A stretch of DNA of 64,000 nt from NCBI GenBank assembly GCA_009746045.1, contig RPFO01000418.1:1861670-1925669 (forward strand). Direction: 5' to 3'. Below are positions 8,705 to 20,695 of this stretch, one piece after another. How positions within the stretch are numbered: position 1 is the first letter of the stretch; the number at the start of each line of letters is the position of its first letter. The stretch is from Mesostigma viride (lineage: Eukaryota > Streptophyta > Mesostigmatophyceae > Mesostigmatales > Mesostigmataceae). Under the pieces are notes generated by a model. It ran no database searches, was not told the origin of the DNA, and worked only from the letters and a program-made list of their open reading frames with translations. The position numbers and the translations under genes were made by a program.

Positions 8705-9634
8705 TCATTCCACGGGGTCCGGCAGCTTCTCGTACTCCGCCATCCTGCGCCTGCACTGGTCTATGGAGTCGTCCACGGCTTTGGCCCGGTTGCACCCCGC
8801 GTGCAGCCACCTGTAGTTGTCGGGGAAGTACGTCCTGTCGAACGTGTCCGTCTTGTCGGGGGACGGGGCGAGCTCAGGGGAGTCCAGCGACATCCGCCCC
8901 TCGCAGTGGCCGCAGTGCCACTCCTGGCTCTCCAGTTTCCTGACGGCCTCCAGCAGGCGCGGGGACAGGTCTCGCTCCCCGTGGGGCGTGGACTGCCAGC
9001 TCAGGGGCAGGTCGCTCTTCACCCTCGACTGGACGCCGTAGAACGCTTTCTTCACGTGCGACCACACCGCGGGGTCGACATCGGGGGGGCACTCCCCGTA
9101 ATGCTGGCAAGGGCTCCTGGGCCGCTTCCCGGCCGGTGCCGCCTCCGGGAAGGGCAGCACGGGCGGGGAGTCGTCCGGGATGGGCAGCCCCTTCCGGGCG
9201 CGCAGGTACTCCTCCTCCATCCTGAGGTGCTTCAGCTCGTCGTACTCCGATTCCAGAGGGCCCACCCTGCAACGCCCGCACCTCCACTCGGGGGGCATGC
9301 CCGTCGCCGACTCGGTCAGAGACAGCCCCGCGCCGTCCGGGACCAGATAACGCACCAGGATCCCCATGCGGGGGACCTCCTCCGACGAGTGGAAGCGGAT
9401 CGGGGTCGCGCACTTGGCGCACTTGCCGTCCCACATGTCGCGGGCCTTCGACTCGCGGAAACGCTTGAACCCCCTCCCCGTCTTCGCGCACTTGTACCGC
9501 AGGGCAGAGTTGAAGGTCTGCACCGAAGACCCCACCCTCTGGCGCCACTTGTCCTCCGCGTCGTTCGTCACGTAGAACTCCGGGGTTGCCATCTCCGTTT
9601 CTCGCCCGTCGCCGCTGTTATCATACCCCCACAT
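8705..9634 (-). CDS. HNH-like zinc nuclease, right palindrome copy
   Basis: A 309-aa ORF identical in sequence, by eye, to the gene at 6961-7890 and in opposite orientation, so both transcribe toward the palindrome centre. It has the same WHCGHC ... NYRWLHAGCNRAK nuclease-like core. A one-base difference in a C run upstream lets this copy's frame stay open to 9871 (388 aa from that ATG), whereas the left copy is closed; the shared ATG at 9634 is therefore the safer start. A poly(A) signal lies just past the stop in mirror position. Maintenance of two identical copies implies recent duplication or gene conversion between arms. Confidence 0.65.
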   Translation of the reverse strand: MWGYDNSGDGRETEMATPEFYVTNDAEDKWRQRVGSSVQTFNSALRYKCAKTGRGFKRFRESKARDMWDGKCAKCATPIRFHSSEEVPRMGILVRYLVPDGAGLSLTESATGMPPEWRCGRCRVGPLESEYDELKHLRMEEEYLRARKGLPIPDDSPPVLPFPEAAPAGKRPRSPCQHYGECPPDVDPAVWSHVKKAFYGVQSRVKSDLPLSWQSTPHGERDLSPRLLEAVRKLESQEWHCGHCEGRMSLDSPELAPSPDKTDTFDRTYFPDNYRWLHAGCNRAKAVDDSIDQCRRRMAEYEKLPDPVE

Positions 9635-10461
9635 TTTATTCCCTCCCCCGTAAGCGCAGCCCCCTCTTAACCCCGGCCCGGGGGCGCGGGCACCAGACTC
9701 GCATCCGTCACTCACCCGCCGGGCCCAGGGTAGCGGACCACCCACGCGGCCGTCCCGGGGGGCAAGCGCAACCCCCTCCCAACCCCGGCCCGGGGGGCGC
9801 CGGGACGCAGACTGTCCAGAACGGATCCGAGCCCAAAAGAAGCCCGACCGAAACCACGCATTCTCATCCACCCTCGACCCCCCACCCGCCCGCGCCGCCC
9901 CTCCAGGAGGGAAAAGGACGTTTCAAACACATCCAGACTCGGGGCGCGACGGACCCGGGACGGGGGGCGAGCGAACCTGCCGCCACCTCTCCCGCCGCCC
10001 CCGACCATCGGAGGTGGAGTGGATTCTCGTGCACGACTTCTTTTTCAGCCACCCCGGGAAATATTATTCCTGTATATATAGCCCTATATATAGCCTATAC
10101 CCTTTGCAATTTTTCATTACCCATATAATTATTTTTGAAAGAGTCTAAAAAAGAAGTAGTGCAAGAGAATCCAAGCAAGCGTCGCCCATCGGGAGGGACG
10201 GGGCGGGGGGCGAGTGAAATTGGCGGGGCCTCTCCGGCCCCTCTCGCCGGTCGGAGGTGGATTACCTTCTCCCCCCTCGTTTGCCCCTTCGCCGCCTCCC
10301 AGGGCCGGGACAGGCGACGGCGGCGGTGGAGATTACAGGACTTCTGTTCGGACCGGGGGCTCCAAGGGGTCCAGGGGGTCCAGGGGGTCCAGGGGGTCCA
10401 GGGGGTCCAGGGGGACTGGGGGCTGCAGAGGCTCTGGGGGGGTAGCTCACGTAGTTGCTGG

Positions 10462-10662
10462 TACTATGCTAATCTCTTTAGAAACATAATTACACGGAAG
10501 TTACAAATCTCATCTGCATCATGCCCCAAGACACTACATTAAAGAATCAAATAAAATTATAACATGCCTCCGTTGGGAGATCATGCAGCACATGCATATT
10601 CCTTGCTGAATGGGTAGAGGTGGGTCAAGCCGCGACATCGAAATAAGCTAACTCTAAGCTAT
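10462..10662. other. Host flank after the palindrome, no gene seen
   Basis: AT-richer sequence than the virus-like block. It contains CCTCCGTTGGGAGATCATGC, a fragment of the dispersed repeat found elsewhere in the window, followed by AAGCTAACTCTAAGCTA. The same order recurs at 50970-51080 before a related minus-strand exon. Confidence 0.5.
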
Positions 10663-10875
10663 CTAGTCTACAAAATCCTCACTACACTTCTCCCCAAAGC
10701 GCCCCTTCCGCTTTGGGGGAGGGGGCTTACCCACATGGGCTGGCGTGTGAGCCGGGACATTGGTCTTCCACCTCTTCTTGTTCTGCATAGGAACAGAGAG
10801 CGAAGAAATGCGGTGTGGGGACCCCTTCTCGTGGTAATGCGTTACATGTACTCCCCACCGGGCTTTGCTCTTCAT
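10663..10875 (-). CDS. Probable last exon of a minus-strand gene related to the one at 51.1 kb
   Basis: This 70-aa reading frame ends RWKTNVPAHTPAHVGKPPPP and then a basic tail. It aligns by eye with the exon at 51103-51279: ISSLSVPMQNKKRWKTNV against ISSLALAWTAMQDRMRWQTIV, then PAHTPAHVGKPPPP against QAHTSAPVGKPPTPP. The match, in the same orientation and followed by the same non-coding sequence, supports a true coding exon. In the other locus the exon terminates a transposase-like gene, so this may be the remnant of a related gene or element. No upstream exon could be joined with confidence. Confidence 0.45.
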   Translation of the reverse strand: MKSKARWGVHVTHYHEKGSPHRISSLSVPMQNKKRWKTNVPAHTPAHVGKPPPPKRKGRFGEKCSEDFVD

Positions 10876-10910
10876 GGGTTCATAAAGACAACAATTATTC
10901 AGTAAGAATT

Positions 10911-11005
10911 TAATAAATTAGGAACATATATCCGTTGGGAGTCACTGTTACACATATACCTGAAAAGGGGCATATGATTTTAAATACATTCTGAGCTACA
11001 ACCTG
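10911..11005 (-). repeat. Dispersed repeat R1, minus orientation
   Basis: Reading on the minus strand: AATGTATTTAAAATCATATGCCCC..., then a gap, then GTGACTCCCAACGGATATATG and AATTTATTAA. This matches copies at 20717-20860, 21150-21275 and 42440-42545. It is a roughly 100-base unit with a CTCCCAACGGAG hairpin and an AATT-rich tail; it has no coding potential. Confidence 0.6.
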
Positions 11006-11978
11006 CACGTGCATGGGTTTAGTTAACTGGCACCTATACTAGAGGCCTGACATGGGGTGGAGCTTCAGTGCTTCCCCGCCTTCTCCTTCTCCCACACTGG
11101 GTGCTCCGCGTCCTTCTTCTCCGGCCCTGCCCATGGGTGCACCGGCCCCGCCTCCTCCTTCTCCTCACGGGACGATTCGCGCTCCACGCATGGCTGCAGC
11201 ATCAGTTAGCACGGGCAAGACATAGCAGTAACCGCGCTATGGCTGTTCTAGCACCAGCCTAGCAGACTGCCATGATCACTCAGCAAACCCACGACAGCTA
11301 AACCCTTGGCTGTCACAACCAGTCCATGCATCATTAAGTATGGGTACAGGGAAAGCTTCCCGCATATCCATGGCCATATGGATGGCAGCAACACAACGAC
11401 TTGCCCCCTAGCCCCCCGTGCACACACAAAAACGTGGGTCGTGGCTTCCACGCCCCATCCGCCATGCATGACAGCGCGTACCTTACTCGCATTCACACCG
11501 GGCTGCATCCCAGCGCCGTTGCTGTCCCCATGTGACACGTCGGCTGATTAAGCAGATACACAGCAGAGTCTGATGTAAACCGCTAAACCCCAAACCCATG
11601 CAGACCACAGTCAAGGACGCGTGCATGTCAAGCCATGCCAATTGTGAACCGTACAGCAATTTACTTTTCAAGCCTGAAGAGGTGGATAGCAGATACTAGC
11701 CTGGAAGAGGTTACAGGGGCACATGTCCATTAGCGAGCGGAACAACACAGCATACACCCTACAAGCGTACCGCACAATGTCCTCCTGCAATTGTCTGCAG
11801 ATCTCCCAATGCCGCAGACATCTCCACTGCTCTCATGGCGATTGCAAATGCTTCATGCCGCTGACATCTCCACTGCTCTCATGGCGATTGCAAATGCTTG
11901 ATGCCGCACCTCTGCTTACAGCAGAAAAGCTTCCTCCGGGCGAGGCACCTGACTGGAACCAACACCCATTCCTTGGCT
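11006..11978. other. About 970 bases with no supported gene
   Basis: Mixed-composition sequence. A roughly 33-base segment (CTGCTCTCATGGCGATTGCA) is directly repeated at about 11828 and 11873. Short open frames on both strands show no conserved pattern. Confidence 0.4.
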
Positions 11979-12669
11979 TCACAACGTGGCCATGACAGCA
12001 TCGTGAATCTGCTTCGCCAACGCCCACACTTCAGGACCCGCGCCCTGCACCGCCATGGCCACAGGCTGCACCGCTGCAATCGATGCAGCATTCACTGCCT
12101 GCGCCGCACCATGTACTGCATGCACGAAAGCCAATCCTGGCTCGGTTATCATGGTCTTGCCCGATTCCTGCTGCTTCTTCTTCTTCGATGCGGTCATGCG
12201 CACTTTATACCCCTTCCTCTCCAAGCACGCCTTCAGCACCTGGCTCGTGCGGTGCTGAATATGCTTCTGAAGGCGCGCCTTCTAAACACGAAATGTTGGC
12301 AATGTATGATTCCCAAACGGCATGATAGGCACATAATCAGTCCCATTAATTGCTTTGCGGCAGTCAATGCACCAGAACACCTGTTGAAAAAAGAAGGTTA
12401 TGCACGCTAGCGATTACCCGCGGCAAGAAGCAATCAACACGCCTCGCTAACAACTGCAACCACAATGTAATTCATGACGGGCCACTCACCGCTACCCTGC
12501 TCTCCTGCTTCAATGTCTCCCCATTCTCAAGGCCTCCATTGTAAACCTCTCCGTCTTCACCATCGTCATCGTCTTCCTCTTCCTCCACTCCGACGTATCC
12601 GTGTTTCCTTTTCCTAAGATACCTAGGGTTGTTCAAGTCGTATGTGCGGCGTTGGCACACTTCCAACAA
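11979..12669 (-). pseudogene. Possible spliced minus-strand gene with a CX2C motif, in-frame stop
   Basis: An upstream exon (about 12669-12490) reads VCQRRTYDLNNPRYLRKRKH, then an acidic run, and ends at a donor G|GTGAGT near 12490. After an acceptor (TTTTTTCAACAG near 12381) the next segment reads VFWCIDCRKAINGTDYVPI and GNHTLPTFRV, hits one TAG, and continues in the same frame with KARLQKHIQHRTSQVLKACL, KKKKQQESGK and an Ala/Val-rich end at 11979. The C-I-D-C pair followed by His residues suggests a zinc site. The single stop argues for a damaged gene. The product is not recognised. Confidence 0.35.
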
Positions 12670-13595
12670 AATTTTGGCCGCCTCTACCCATTACCATTTA
12701 TTCGTACTATCATAACATATCCAGGCGTTTGAAAAATCATTCCCTCGTTCGAACTTCTACCCCTGGGCGTCCATGACGAGGCAGTCACGACGGGACGCAG
12801 ATGCACAAAAATAAAACAAGGCGACATCCCTTCAATCATTGACCAAAAAACAGAATACGCGCAGAACTTGGATTTCAACACCACGCACCCATTACCAGCG
12901 AGCACGGCTGGCCTGCAACCGCCATCATTTCATAACCAGAAGCCAGGGCCCACACTCCATCCCGTTACCTCATCTTCCACGCACGGCTTCCGCTGCTTCC
13001 CTCTGCTCTTTCGCATTCTCCGCCAGCAACCTCGCCTTCTCCTCGTCCAACAATCCACTAAGAATAAAATCCCCTCTATTGGACGCCATTCAGACGAACT
13101 TTGCTAGCGTCTTTTCACCGGCCCCAGCACACATAATCTATAGCCGCTTAATGACAACGGCCGACAACGACAACTGCTGAATAGGCGAAAAAGGCTGATA
13201 ACTACATTTTTATATTTCGCTGCATTTGCTAATAGACACGCACGTTCTCCCACTTCTCCATTACAATATAATTATCCATCTGGCCGTGTACAGGCAAAGA
13301 TCCCCGAAGTAGCTTACTGAAACGTATCTTACAGCATCGGATCACTGGCACCTAATCTACAGGTGGTAGATTACCAACCAAGACCCGTCGCGGTAATTTA
13401 CTCTGTCGGTAATGTACTACCAAAGATGTGCAGTCGTAACGTTACTCTTACTTACGGCTAGTAAAATTACTACCAATCATCCTACGTAGTAATGATTACG
13501 GCGTTGGATCTCACGCCTCGGATCTAGGTAGTAAGATAAGACCTCGTAATTTACGCCTCGGATGCTTTTTACTACCCTCGGACGAAAAGTATAGT
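12670..13595. other. Sparse region, one small coiled-coil frame
   Basis: On the minus strand 13095-12968 reads SGLLDEEKARLLAENAKEQR, a short coiled-coil stretch that may be an exon of the gene at 11979-12669. From 13300 the sequence becomes rich in GGTAAT/GTTAC motifs leading into the microsatellite. Nothing else is supported. Confidence 0.3.
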
Positions 13596-14464
13596 GCACC
13601 ACCACCACCACCACCACCACCAGTCCACCACCACCACCACCACCACCACCACCACCACCACCACCACCACCACCACCACCACCACCACCACCACCACCAC
13701 CACCACCACCACCACCACCACCACCACCACCACCACCACCACCACCACCACCACCACCACCACCACCGCCACCACCACCACCACCACCACCACCACCACC
13801 ACCACCACCACCACCACCACCACCACCACCACCACCACCACCACCACCACCACCACCACCACCACCACCACACCACCACCACCACCACCACCACCACCAC
13901 CACCACCACCACCAGCAGTACCACCACCACCACCACCACCACCACCACCACCACCACCACCACCACCACCACCACCACCACCACCACCACCACCACCACC
14001 AGTCCACCACCACCACCACCATGCACCACCACCACCACCAGTCCACCACCACCACCACCATGCACCACCACCACCACCACCATGCACCACCACCACCACC
14101 AGTCCACCACCACCACCACCACCACCACCACCACCACCACCACCACCACCACCACCACCAAACCACCACCACCACCACCACCACCACCACCACCACCACC
14201 ACCACCACCACCACCACCACCACCACCACCACCACCACCACCACCACCACCACCACCACCACCACCACCACCACCACCACCACCACCACCACCACCACCA
14301 CCACCACCACCACCACCACCACCACCACCACCACCACCACCACCACCACCACCACCACCACCACACCACCACCACCACCACCACCACCACCACCACCACC
14401 ACCACCACCACCACCACCACCACCACCACCACCACCACCACCACCACCACCACCACCACCACCC
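13596..14464. repeat. (CCA)n microsatellite, about 870 bp
   Basis: Almost uninterrupted CCA trinucleotides with rare variants (CAGTCCA, CATGCAC, CAGCAGTA, CACACC) that shift phase. All six frames give homopolymer ORFs (His, Pro, Thr, Val, Gly, Trp); none is taken as a gene. Confidence 0.97.
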
Positions 14465-14856
14465 ACTAGGAGTTAATTTGAAGCCCCCGTAACCTGTCCG
14501 GTAACTTCGACGCCCCCGTAACCTGCCCGGTAACTTCGACGGGGCAGGTTACGGGTCCGTATTCGTTGGCGGTTTAGGTTACCGGACCGGTTACGGTACC
14601 ATTCGGAATATTGGCCCCGAGATTCGGTACGGCCCAATAACTGGGCCGGTTATGTTTACGGGGGCGTGAACGGCTTCGGTTCAGGTTACGTTGGGGTATA
14701 CGGGACGGGTCAGGTAGTGGGTACGGCGCCATAGCTGCTCCAATATTAGGTACTGGGCTGGTTACGGGGCCGTTATCGTTAACTGGATCGTAAACCGCGA
14801 CATAGCTGGCTAGCTACGCATGCACACTGTGGAAGACGTAGAAGACGACGAAGACA
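14465..14856. repeat. GTTACGGG-rich degenerate repeats with a short palindrome
   Basis: Many degenerate CGGTTACGG / CCGTAACC words in both orientations. TAACCTGCCCGGTAACTTCGA is followed by a reverse-complementary CGGGGCAGGTTAC, giving a hairpin around 14515-14553. No gene is seen. Confidence 0.5.
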
Positions 14857-15273
14857 TTGGTAATTAAGTCTTTCGCAGTCAGGACAGCCTCTGTTGTGTA
14901 TCGATGGAGGACGCGCGGGCCTGGGAAGCACGCTGGGTGGCAAAGCGCACAGCGGCAACCGCATTCGCAGAAGAATCTCTGGCAGCAAAGGTACGTCGGA
15001 CCCCTCACAAGACGGCTGCCATGGGAATTAATGAATATAGTAGCTGAGAACGCATATGCGTATATGTCGTCGCCAGGGGACGCTGTCGCAGACTATAGCT
15101 TCTCGCAAAGGTTTGAGGGGATTCATAAAACGTATTGTGGCAAGGATGATGTGGGTATGGTTGTGTTCACCCTATCGTCGCAGTTGACCACCCTATCGTC
15201 GCAGCGGCATCACAGCGCTCAAAAGCTGAGGGGCCGCCATGCAATGTCCCTGTACTTTTTATTGCGCAGATAA
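14857..15273 (+). CDS. Hypothetical ORF, low support
   Basis: A 138-codon open frame (first codon GTG; first in-frame ATG much later) that includes RRLPWELMNIVAENAYAYMS and DYSFSQRFEGIHKTYCGKDD, the only stretch here that looks protein-like. It could be an exon of a gene whose other parts I cannot see. No family is recognised. Confidence 0.2.
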   Translation: MVIKSFAVRTASVVYRWRTRGPGKHAGWQSAQRQPHSQKNLWQQRYVGPLTRRLPWELMNIVAENAYAYMSSPGDAVADYSFSQRFEGIHKTYCGKDDVGMVVFTLSSQLTTLSSQRHHSAQKLRGRHAMSLYFLLRR

Positions 15274-15361
15274 GGAAGCGTTGTAGTGAGCACCATGTTG
15301 CATGGGTTGCATTCGTTATACTGCCTGTAGATAGTGGCCACGACTAGTTTATTTGAGCTTA

Positions 15362-16442
15362 CCCTTGTTGTAATGATATGTGACAATACTTCAATGTGGT
15401 GAGCCAACCATGCTTGATATGATCTGCTGCGTGCAAGCTGCCATAATACCGTGATCCTGTTGGATGATCCTACTTGGTTCCCTGTCCTCCATTGCCCATG
15501 TTTTTTGCCCATGTCAGTTAGCGCAGTTTAGGATGTGTTGTTTTGTTGTTGAGCTGGGTTGGCATAGGCCTTACACTCTAACCCGGGGGAAACAGAGAAA
15601 ATGCTGGTTAGGCACGTGAGTGCTACCGTCAGTGTTCACATAGTTGCCATGCACCCAGTGCATTGTCGTGTCTGCCTCATCATCTGCCGGCTCACCGTGG
15701 CAGCGTTGATTTCTGACTTTCCCTTGTTGTAATGATGTGACAATACTTCAATGTGGTGAGCCAACCATGCTTGATATAATTTACTGCACGCAAGCTGCCA
15801 TAATACCGTGATCCAGTTGGATGATCCTACTTGCATGGTTCCCTGTCCTCCATTGCCCATGTTTTTTGCCCATGTCAGTTAGGGCAGTTTAGGATGTGTT
15901 GTTTTGTTGTTTACCTTGGTTGGCATAGGCCTTACACTCTAACCCGGGGGAAACAGAGAAAATGCTGGTTAGGCACGTGAGTGCTACCGTCAGTGTTCAC
16001 ATAGTTGCCATGCACCCAGTGCATTGTCGTGTCTGCCCCATCATCTGCCGGCTCACCGTGGCAGCGTTGATTTCTGACTTTCCCTTGTTGTAATGATGTG
16101 ACAATACTTCAATGTGGTGAGCCAACCATGCTTGATATAATTTACTGCACGCAAGCTGCCATAATACCGTGATCCAGTTGGATGATCCTACTTGGTTCCC
16201 TGTCCTCCATTGGCCATGTTTGTTGCCCATGTCAGTTAGGGCAGTTTAGGATGTGTTGTTTTGTTGTTTACCTTGGTTGGCATAGGCCTTACACTCTAAC
16301 CCGGGGGAAACAGAGAAAATGCTGGTTAGGCATGTGAGTGCTACCGTCAGTCAGTGTTCACATAGTTGCCATGCACCCAGTGCATTGTCGTGTCTGCCTC
16401 ATCAGTCTGCCGTCTCACCGTGGCAGCGTTGATTTCTGACTT
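15362..16442. repeat. Tandem array, three copies of a 360-bp unit
   Basis: Units begin CCCTTGTTGTAATGAT at 15362, 15721 and 16082. Copies 2 and 3 are nearly identical; copy 1 is more diverged. A short CATG insertion and a GTCA duplication distinguish copies. There is no conserved ORF. The third unit runs directly into the first recognised exon of the gene downstream. Confidence 0.9.
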
Positions 16443-16497
16443 GTTCCCCCGCTCCGCATGCGTTGGGATTCCGTTTTGGCGTTGCCGTTGAATACAG

Positions 16498-19400
16498 GTG
16501 AGGGAATGCAAAGAACCGCTTGACTTCTCTGAAGCATCAGCAAAGTTTGACGTACACGGCGACCCATGGAAGCGTGAGGCGGGGGCAATATACATGGAAC
16601 AGGAATTGAAAAAATGGCATCAACAAAATCCCAAGCTGTGGAGCAGCCTGAAATTAGTAAAGAATGGAGTTGTGACCACCACACTTCAGGGAACCACAGC
16701 GGTGAGTCACTCTCTTATTTTAGTTGGTGGCAATTTATTGCTGTGATGCAGGCTGCCATGCCAGCAGTCTTCCCTAATGTGTGTGGTAGGAGTACAAGAC
16801 AAAGGCAGTTATGGTGCTGGCCCCTGCACTGACCCTGCCGCTACATGGTTGGTAATGTTGCTGCTTGGTTGGCTTTCCTTTGACGTGCATATCGTCCAAT
16901 TTCGGTAATGCAGAATGCACGCCTAAGGAAGCACATCATTACCTGGAGCAGGGCACGAGAGGCAGCAGAAAAGAGAGAGGAAGAGAGTGAAAGAGAGGCG
17001 GCGAAGAAGCGCGAGGAACAGGATCGGAAAGGCAAGAGGCAGCGGGTGGAGGAACATGGCAACGAAGCCAGCGGCAGAGAGGAGCTGCGAGCAAGCATGT
17101 CAACTGCGGTGGATGCAGACGTGGGGGAGGCACATGCGGGGCAAGCATGTGTAGGCCTGGAAATCGTGCCAGGGCCCACCGTGATTGCAATTGCCGAGTT
17201 CCTGCTGAAGCGAGCACTGGCCTCATTGCCGCAGTTGGCAGCCAAGGACGCGAGCATCACGGAAGTGGATGCTTTGTGCAAGGAAGAAAACTCGGGATCG
17301 GGGAGTCCAGCGGTGGACCTGATGAACAACACAGCCTGTGCCCTTGCAAATGCCGCGCTGCAGTTGGTCTCCAACTCCGTCCATGTTGATGGCAAGGTCA
17401 GTGGTGGCACAGTTTCTTCCTGTTTTGGGTATGACGCATAAATAATTGCCCCTTGTATGTACGGGTGCGGTCGATTGGCCTCCCTCCAGCAACATTGCAA
17501 CATCCGTTACTGACGTCCACTGCATGTGGCGGATGCGTTCCTTCTGCATGGGGTTTGCCTTGTGTGCCGTTATTGCGCAGGGTGTCGTCAGTACATCGGA
17601 TGCACTGGGGCCCCAGGCCGGTCAGGGGGGCATTCCAGCGGAGCAGCAAGCGAGTACATTGACACAGGAGGGGACAAGGCAGGCCGAGGTGGGGGGCAAC
17701 ACCGGGGGGCGGCAGCACCGGTGGAGCGGGGGAAGCAGGAGGAGGCGGGGGAAGCCAAGCCTGAGGGGGGTTGCGCCGGGGGGAGGCAGCGAAGGTGGAG
17801 CGGGGGAAGCAGGAGGAGGCGGGGGAAGCCAAGGACGAGGAGGGGAGCAGCGCCGGGGGGAGGCAGCGAAGGTGGAGCAGGGGAAGCAGGAGGAGGAGGG
17901 GAAAGCCAAGGCCGAGGAGGGGAGCAGCGCCGGGGGGGAGGCAGCGAAGGTGGAGCAGGTGAAGCAGGAGGCGGGGGAAGCCAAGGCGGAGGAGGGGAGC
18001 AGCGCCGGGGGGGAGGCAGCGAAGGTGGAGCAGGTGAAGCAGGAGGAGGGGAAAGCCAAGGCGGAGGAGGGGAGCAGCGCCGGGGGGGAGGCAGCGAAGG
18101 TGGAGCAGGGGAAACAGGGTCAGGCGGGGAAGGGCAAGGCCGAGGAGGGGAGCAGCGCCGGGGGGGCGGAAGCAAAGGTGGAGCAGGGGAAACAGGGTCA
18201 GGCGGGGAAGGGCAAGGCCGAGGAGGGGAGCAGCGCCGGGGGGGAGGCAGCGAAGGTGGAGTCACTCCCGGGGTGAAGCAGGAGGAGGGGGGGAAGCCAA
18301 GGACGAGGAGGGGGTCAAGACCAGAGGGGCGGCAGCAAACAGGAAGCGGGTGAAGCAGGAGGAGGGGGGGAAGCCAAGCCTGAGGAGGGGGTCAAGACCA
18401 GAGGGGCGGCAGCAAAGGGGAAGCGGGTGAAGCAGGAGGAGGCGGGGAAGGGCAAGGGCGAGGAGGGGAGCAGCGCCGGGGGGGCGGAAGAAAAGGTGGA
18501 GCAGGGGAAACAGGGTCAGGCGGGGAAGGGCAAGGCCGAGGAGGGGAGCAGTGCCGGGGGGGCGGAAGCAAAGGTGGAGCAGGGGAAACAGGGTCAGGCG
18601 GGGAAGGGCAAGGCCAAGAAGGGGGGGAAGACAGGAGGGAAGACAGCAAAGGGCAAGCATGGGAAGAAGGTGGAGTTAGTCGTGGTGTCGAGTGAGGAGG
18701 AGGAGGAGGAGGAGGCGGAGCCGAGGAAGGTAGCGACCGATGAGGAGAAGAGCAAGGAAACATACTGTCAGTTCTGCAAGATGACCGCTAAAGTTTATCA
18801 TCAACACAAGGACGAGCGTCTGTACCCAAACAGAATCACCTTCACCAACTTTGCATCAGGCTGCCATGTGGACGCAGGTATCATGTTTGTCTGGGCGTTG
18901 ATCCTCGCGTCCTACTGGGGACGCATGTGGGGGCTGATTTTGATAGGGGGGAGAGCGCGTGGAGAGGACCACTGCAGTGAACGATGCGAGGTGGGATGGC
19001 AGCTGATGCAGTGTGTGTGGTACCTAGCCTTTTCCAAGCCGGACAATGAGGATTTGTACCAAGCCAAGCTGGATGAGGCAAGGGACTTGCTACGAGATGC
19101 GCTTGCGAGGGTATCCACAGATGTGAACCCAACGGGAAAGGGCGTCCCAGATGCAACGGTGAGACTGTTGCTTGACCATGTCAAATTGGGTGGCATCAAA
19201 GAGGGCAACTGGATGTGCAAGCCCCCCCGCGTCACCGAGGAGCCTTCTTTTTCGCTTCTCGACCTCTCGTATCGCGAAGAAGCTCACCCCACGCCGCTGT
19301 CCGTCACCGACCGCATCAAAAAAGCGTGCCAGTCATCGCTGTGGGCACATACAAAGCACGCCACGGAAGGTGAGCAGTATCCTGAACCACTGTGCTTCCA

Positions 19401-19794
19401 CCCGCGCACGTTCCTAGCTGACGTCCCACCCCCATTCCTGGCCTTCTGCAACCTCCACAACTGGAAATTCCTGCCATGCAGGAAGTACAAGGGAGGGGAT
19501 GTGCCAGTGATAGTGGAGGGGGTGCAGTTGATGGTGGATGGCAAGATGTGCACAGTCACATTGCACCTATGGGCGCTCATCCGGTTTTATAGTTACAAAC
19601 ATTTCACGGCGCTGCTACCCGCTAGTGAATGGGGGGGTGTGGAAAACTGGAATGAGCACGACGGGATAGCGGCGAAGGGCAACAACGGAGAGCCCCTGGC
19701 AAGGGTGCGGCCCGTGGGAAACGTGACCACATACCTCGAGCAATGGGGCTACCACATCGTGGCTGCGGGATACCAGGTACGCCCCACTAGCTGA
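16498..19794 (+). CDS. Spliced gene with Lys/Glu minisatellite and possible Cys-protease-like end
   Basis: Exon from 16498 (DFSEASAKFDVHGDPWKREA) to a donor GCG|GTGAGT at 16701. The next exon from about 16913 (NARLRKHIITWSRAREAAEK, then a charged coiled coil) runs to a donor AAG|GTCAGT near 17396. A third exon starts about 17581. All three junctions keep frame. From about 17760 to 18620 it is a coding tandem repeat (AKAEEGSSAGG, KVEQGKQ). After it comes a CX2C-type TYCQFCKMTAKVYHQHKD, and near the C-terminus LWALIRFYSYKHFTALLPAS with ENWNEHDG, which recalls the His box of USP-type cysteine proteases. One TGA at 18274 and frame drift inside the repeat break the frame. The 5' end is not defined. 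Confidence 0.45.
17760..18620 (+). repeat. Coding minisatellite of about 60-70 bp units
   Basis: Around twelve units containing GAGGAGGGGAGCAGCGCCGG and AAGGTGGAGCAGGGGAAACA. Units vary by small indels, so neighbouring frames give Gly/Arg-rich shadows. The intended frame gives Lys/Glu-rich peptide. It lies inside the gene at 16498-19794. Confidence 0.8.

Positions 19795-20695
<901 letters not shown>

Larger units (their letters stand above)
8223..10461 (-). repeat. Giant palindrome, right arm
   Basis: This 2239-base arm is the reverse complement of 6134-8222. It is 150 bases longer, essentially because it holds seven copies of the inner tandem unit against three. It ends at GCTCACGTAGTTGCTGG, after which the sequence (TACTATGC...) no longer matches. 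The unequal repeat number argues against a simple mirror-image assembly artefact. Confidence 0.9.

Noticed and set aside
13477-14492. Long His/Pro/Thr/Gly/Val/Trp ORFs
   Set aside because: They are six-frame readings of a CCA microsatellite; no frame has non-repeat coding sequence attached.
15362-16442. CRISPR-like or rDNA spacer array
   Set aside because: Three 360-bp units without spacers or rRNA sequence.
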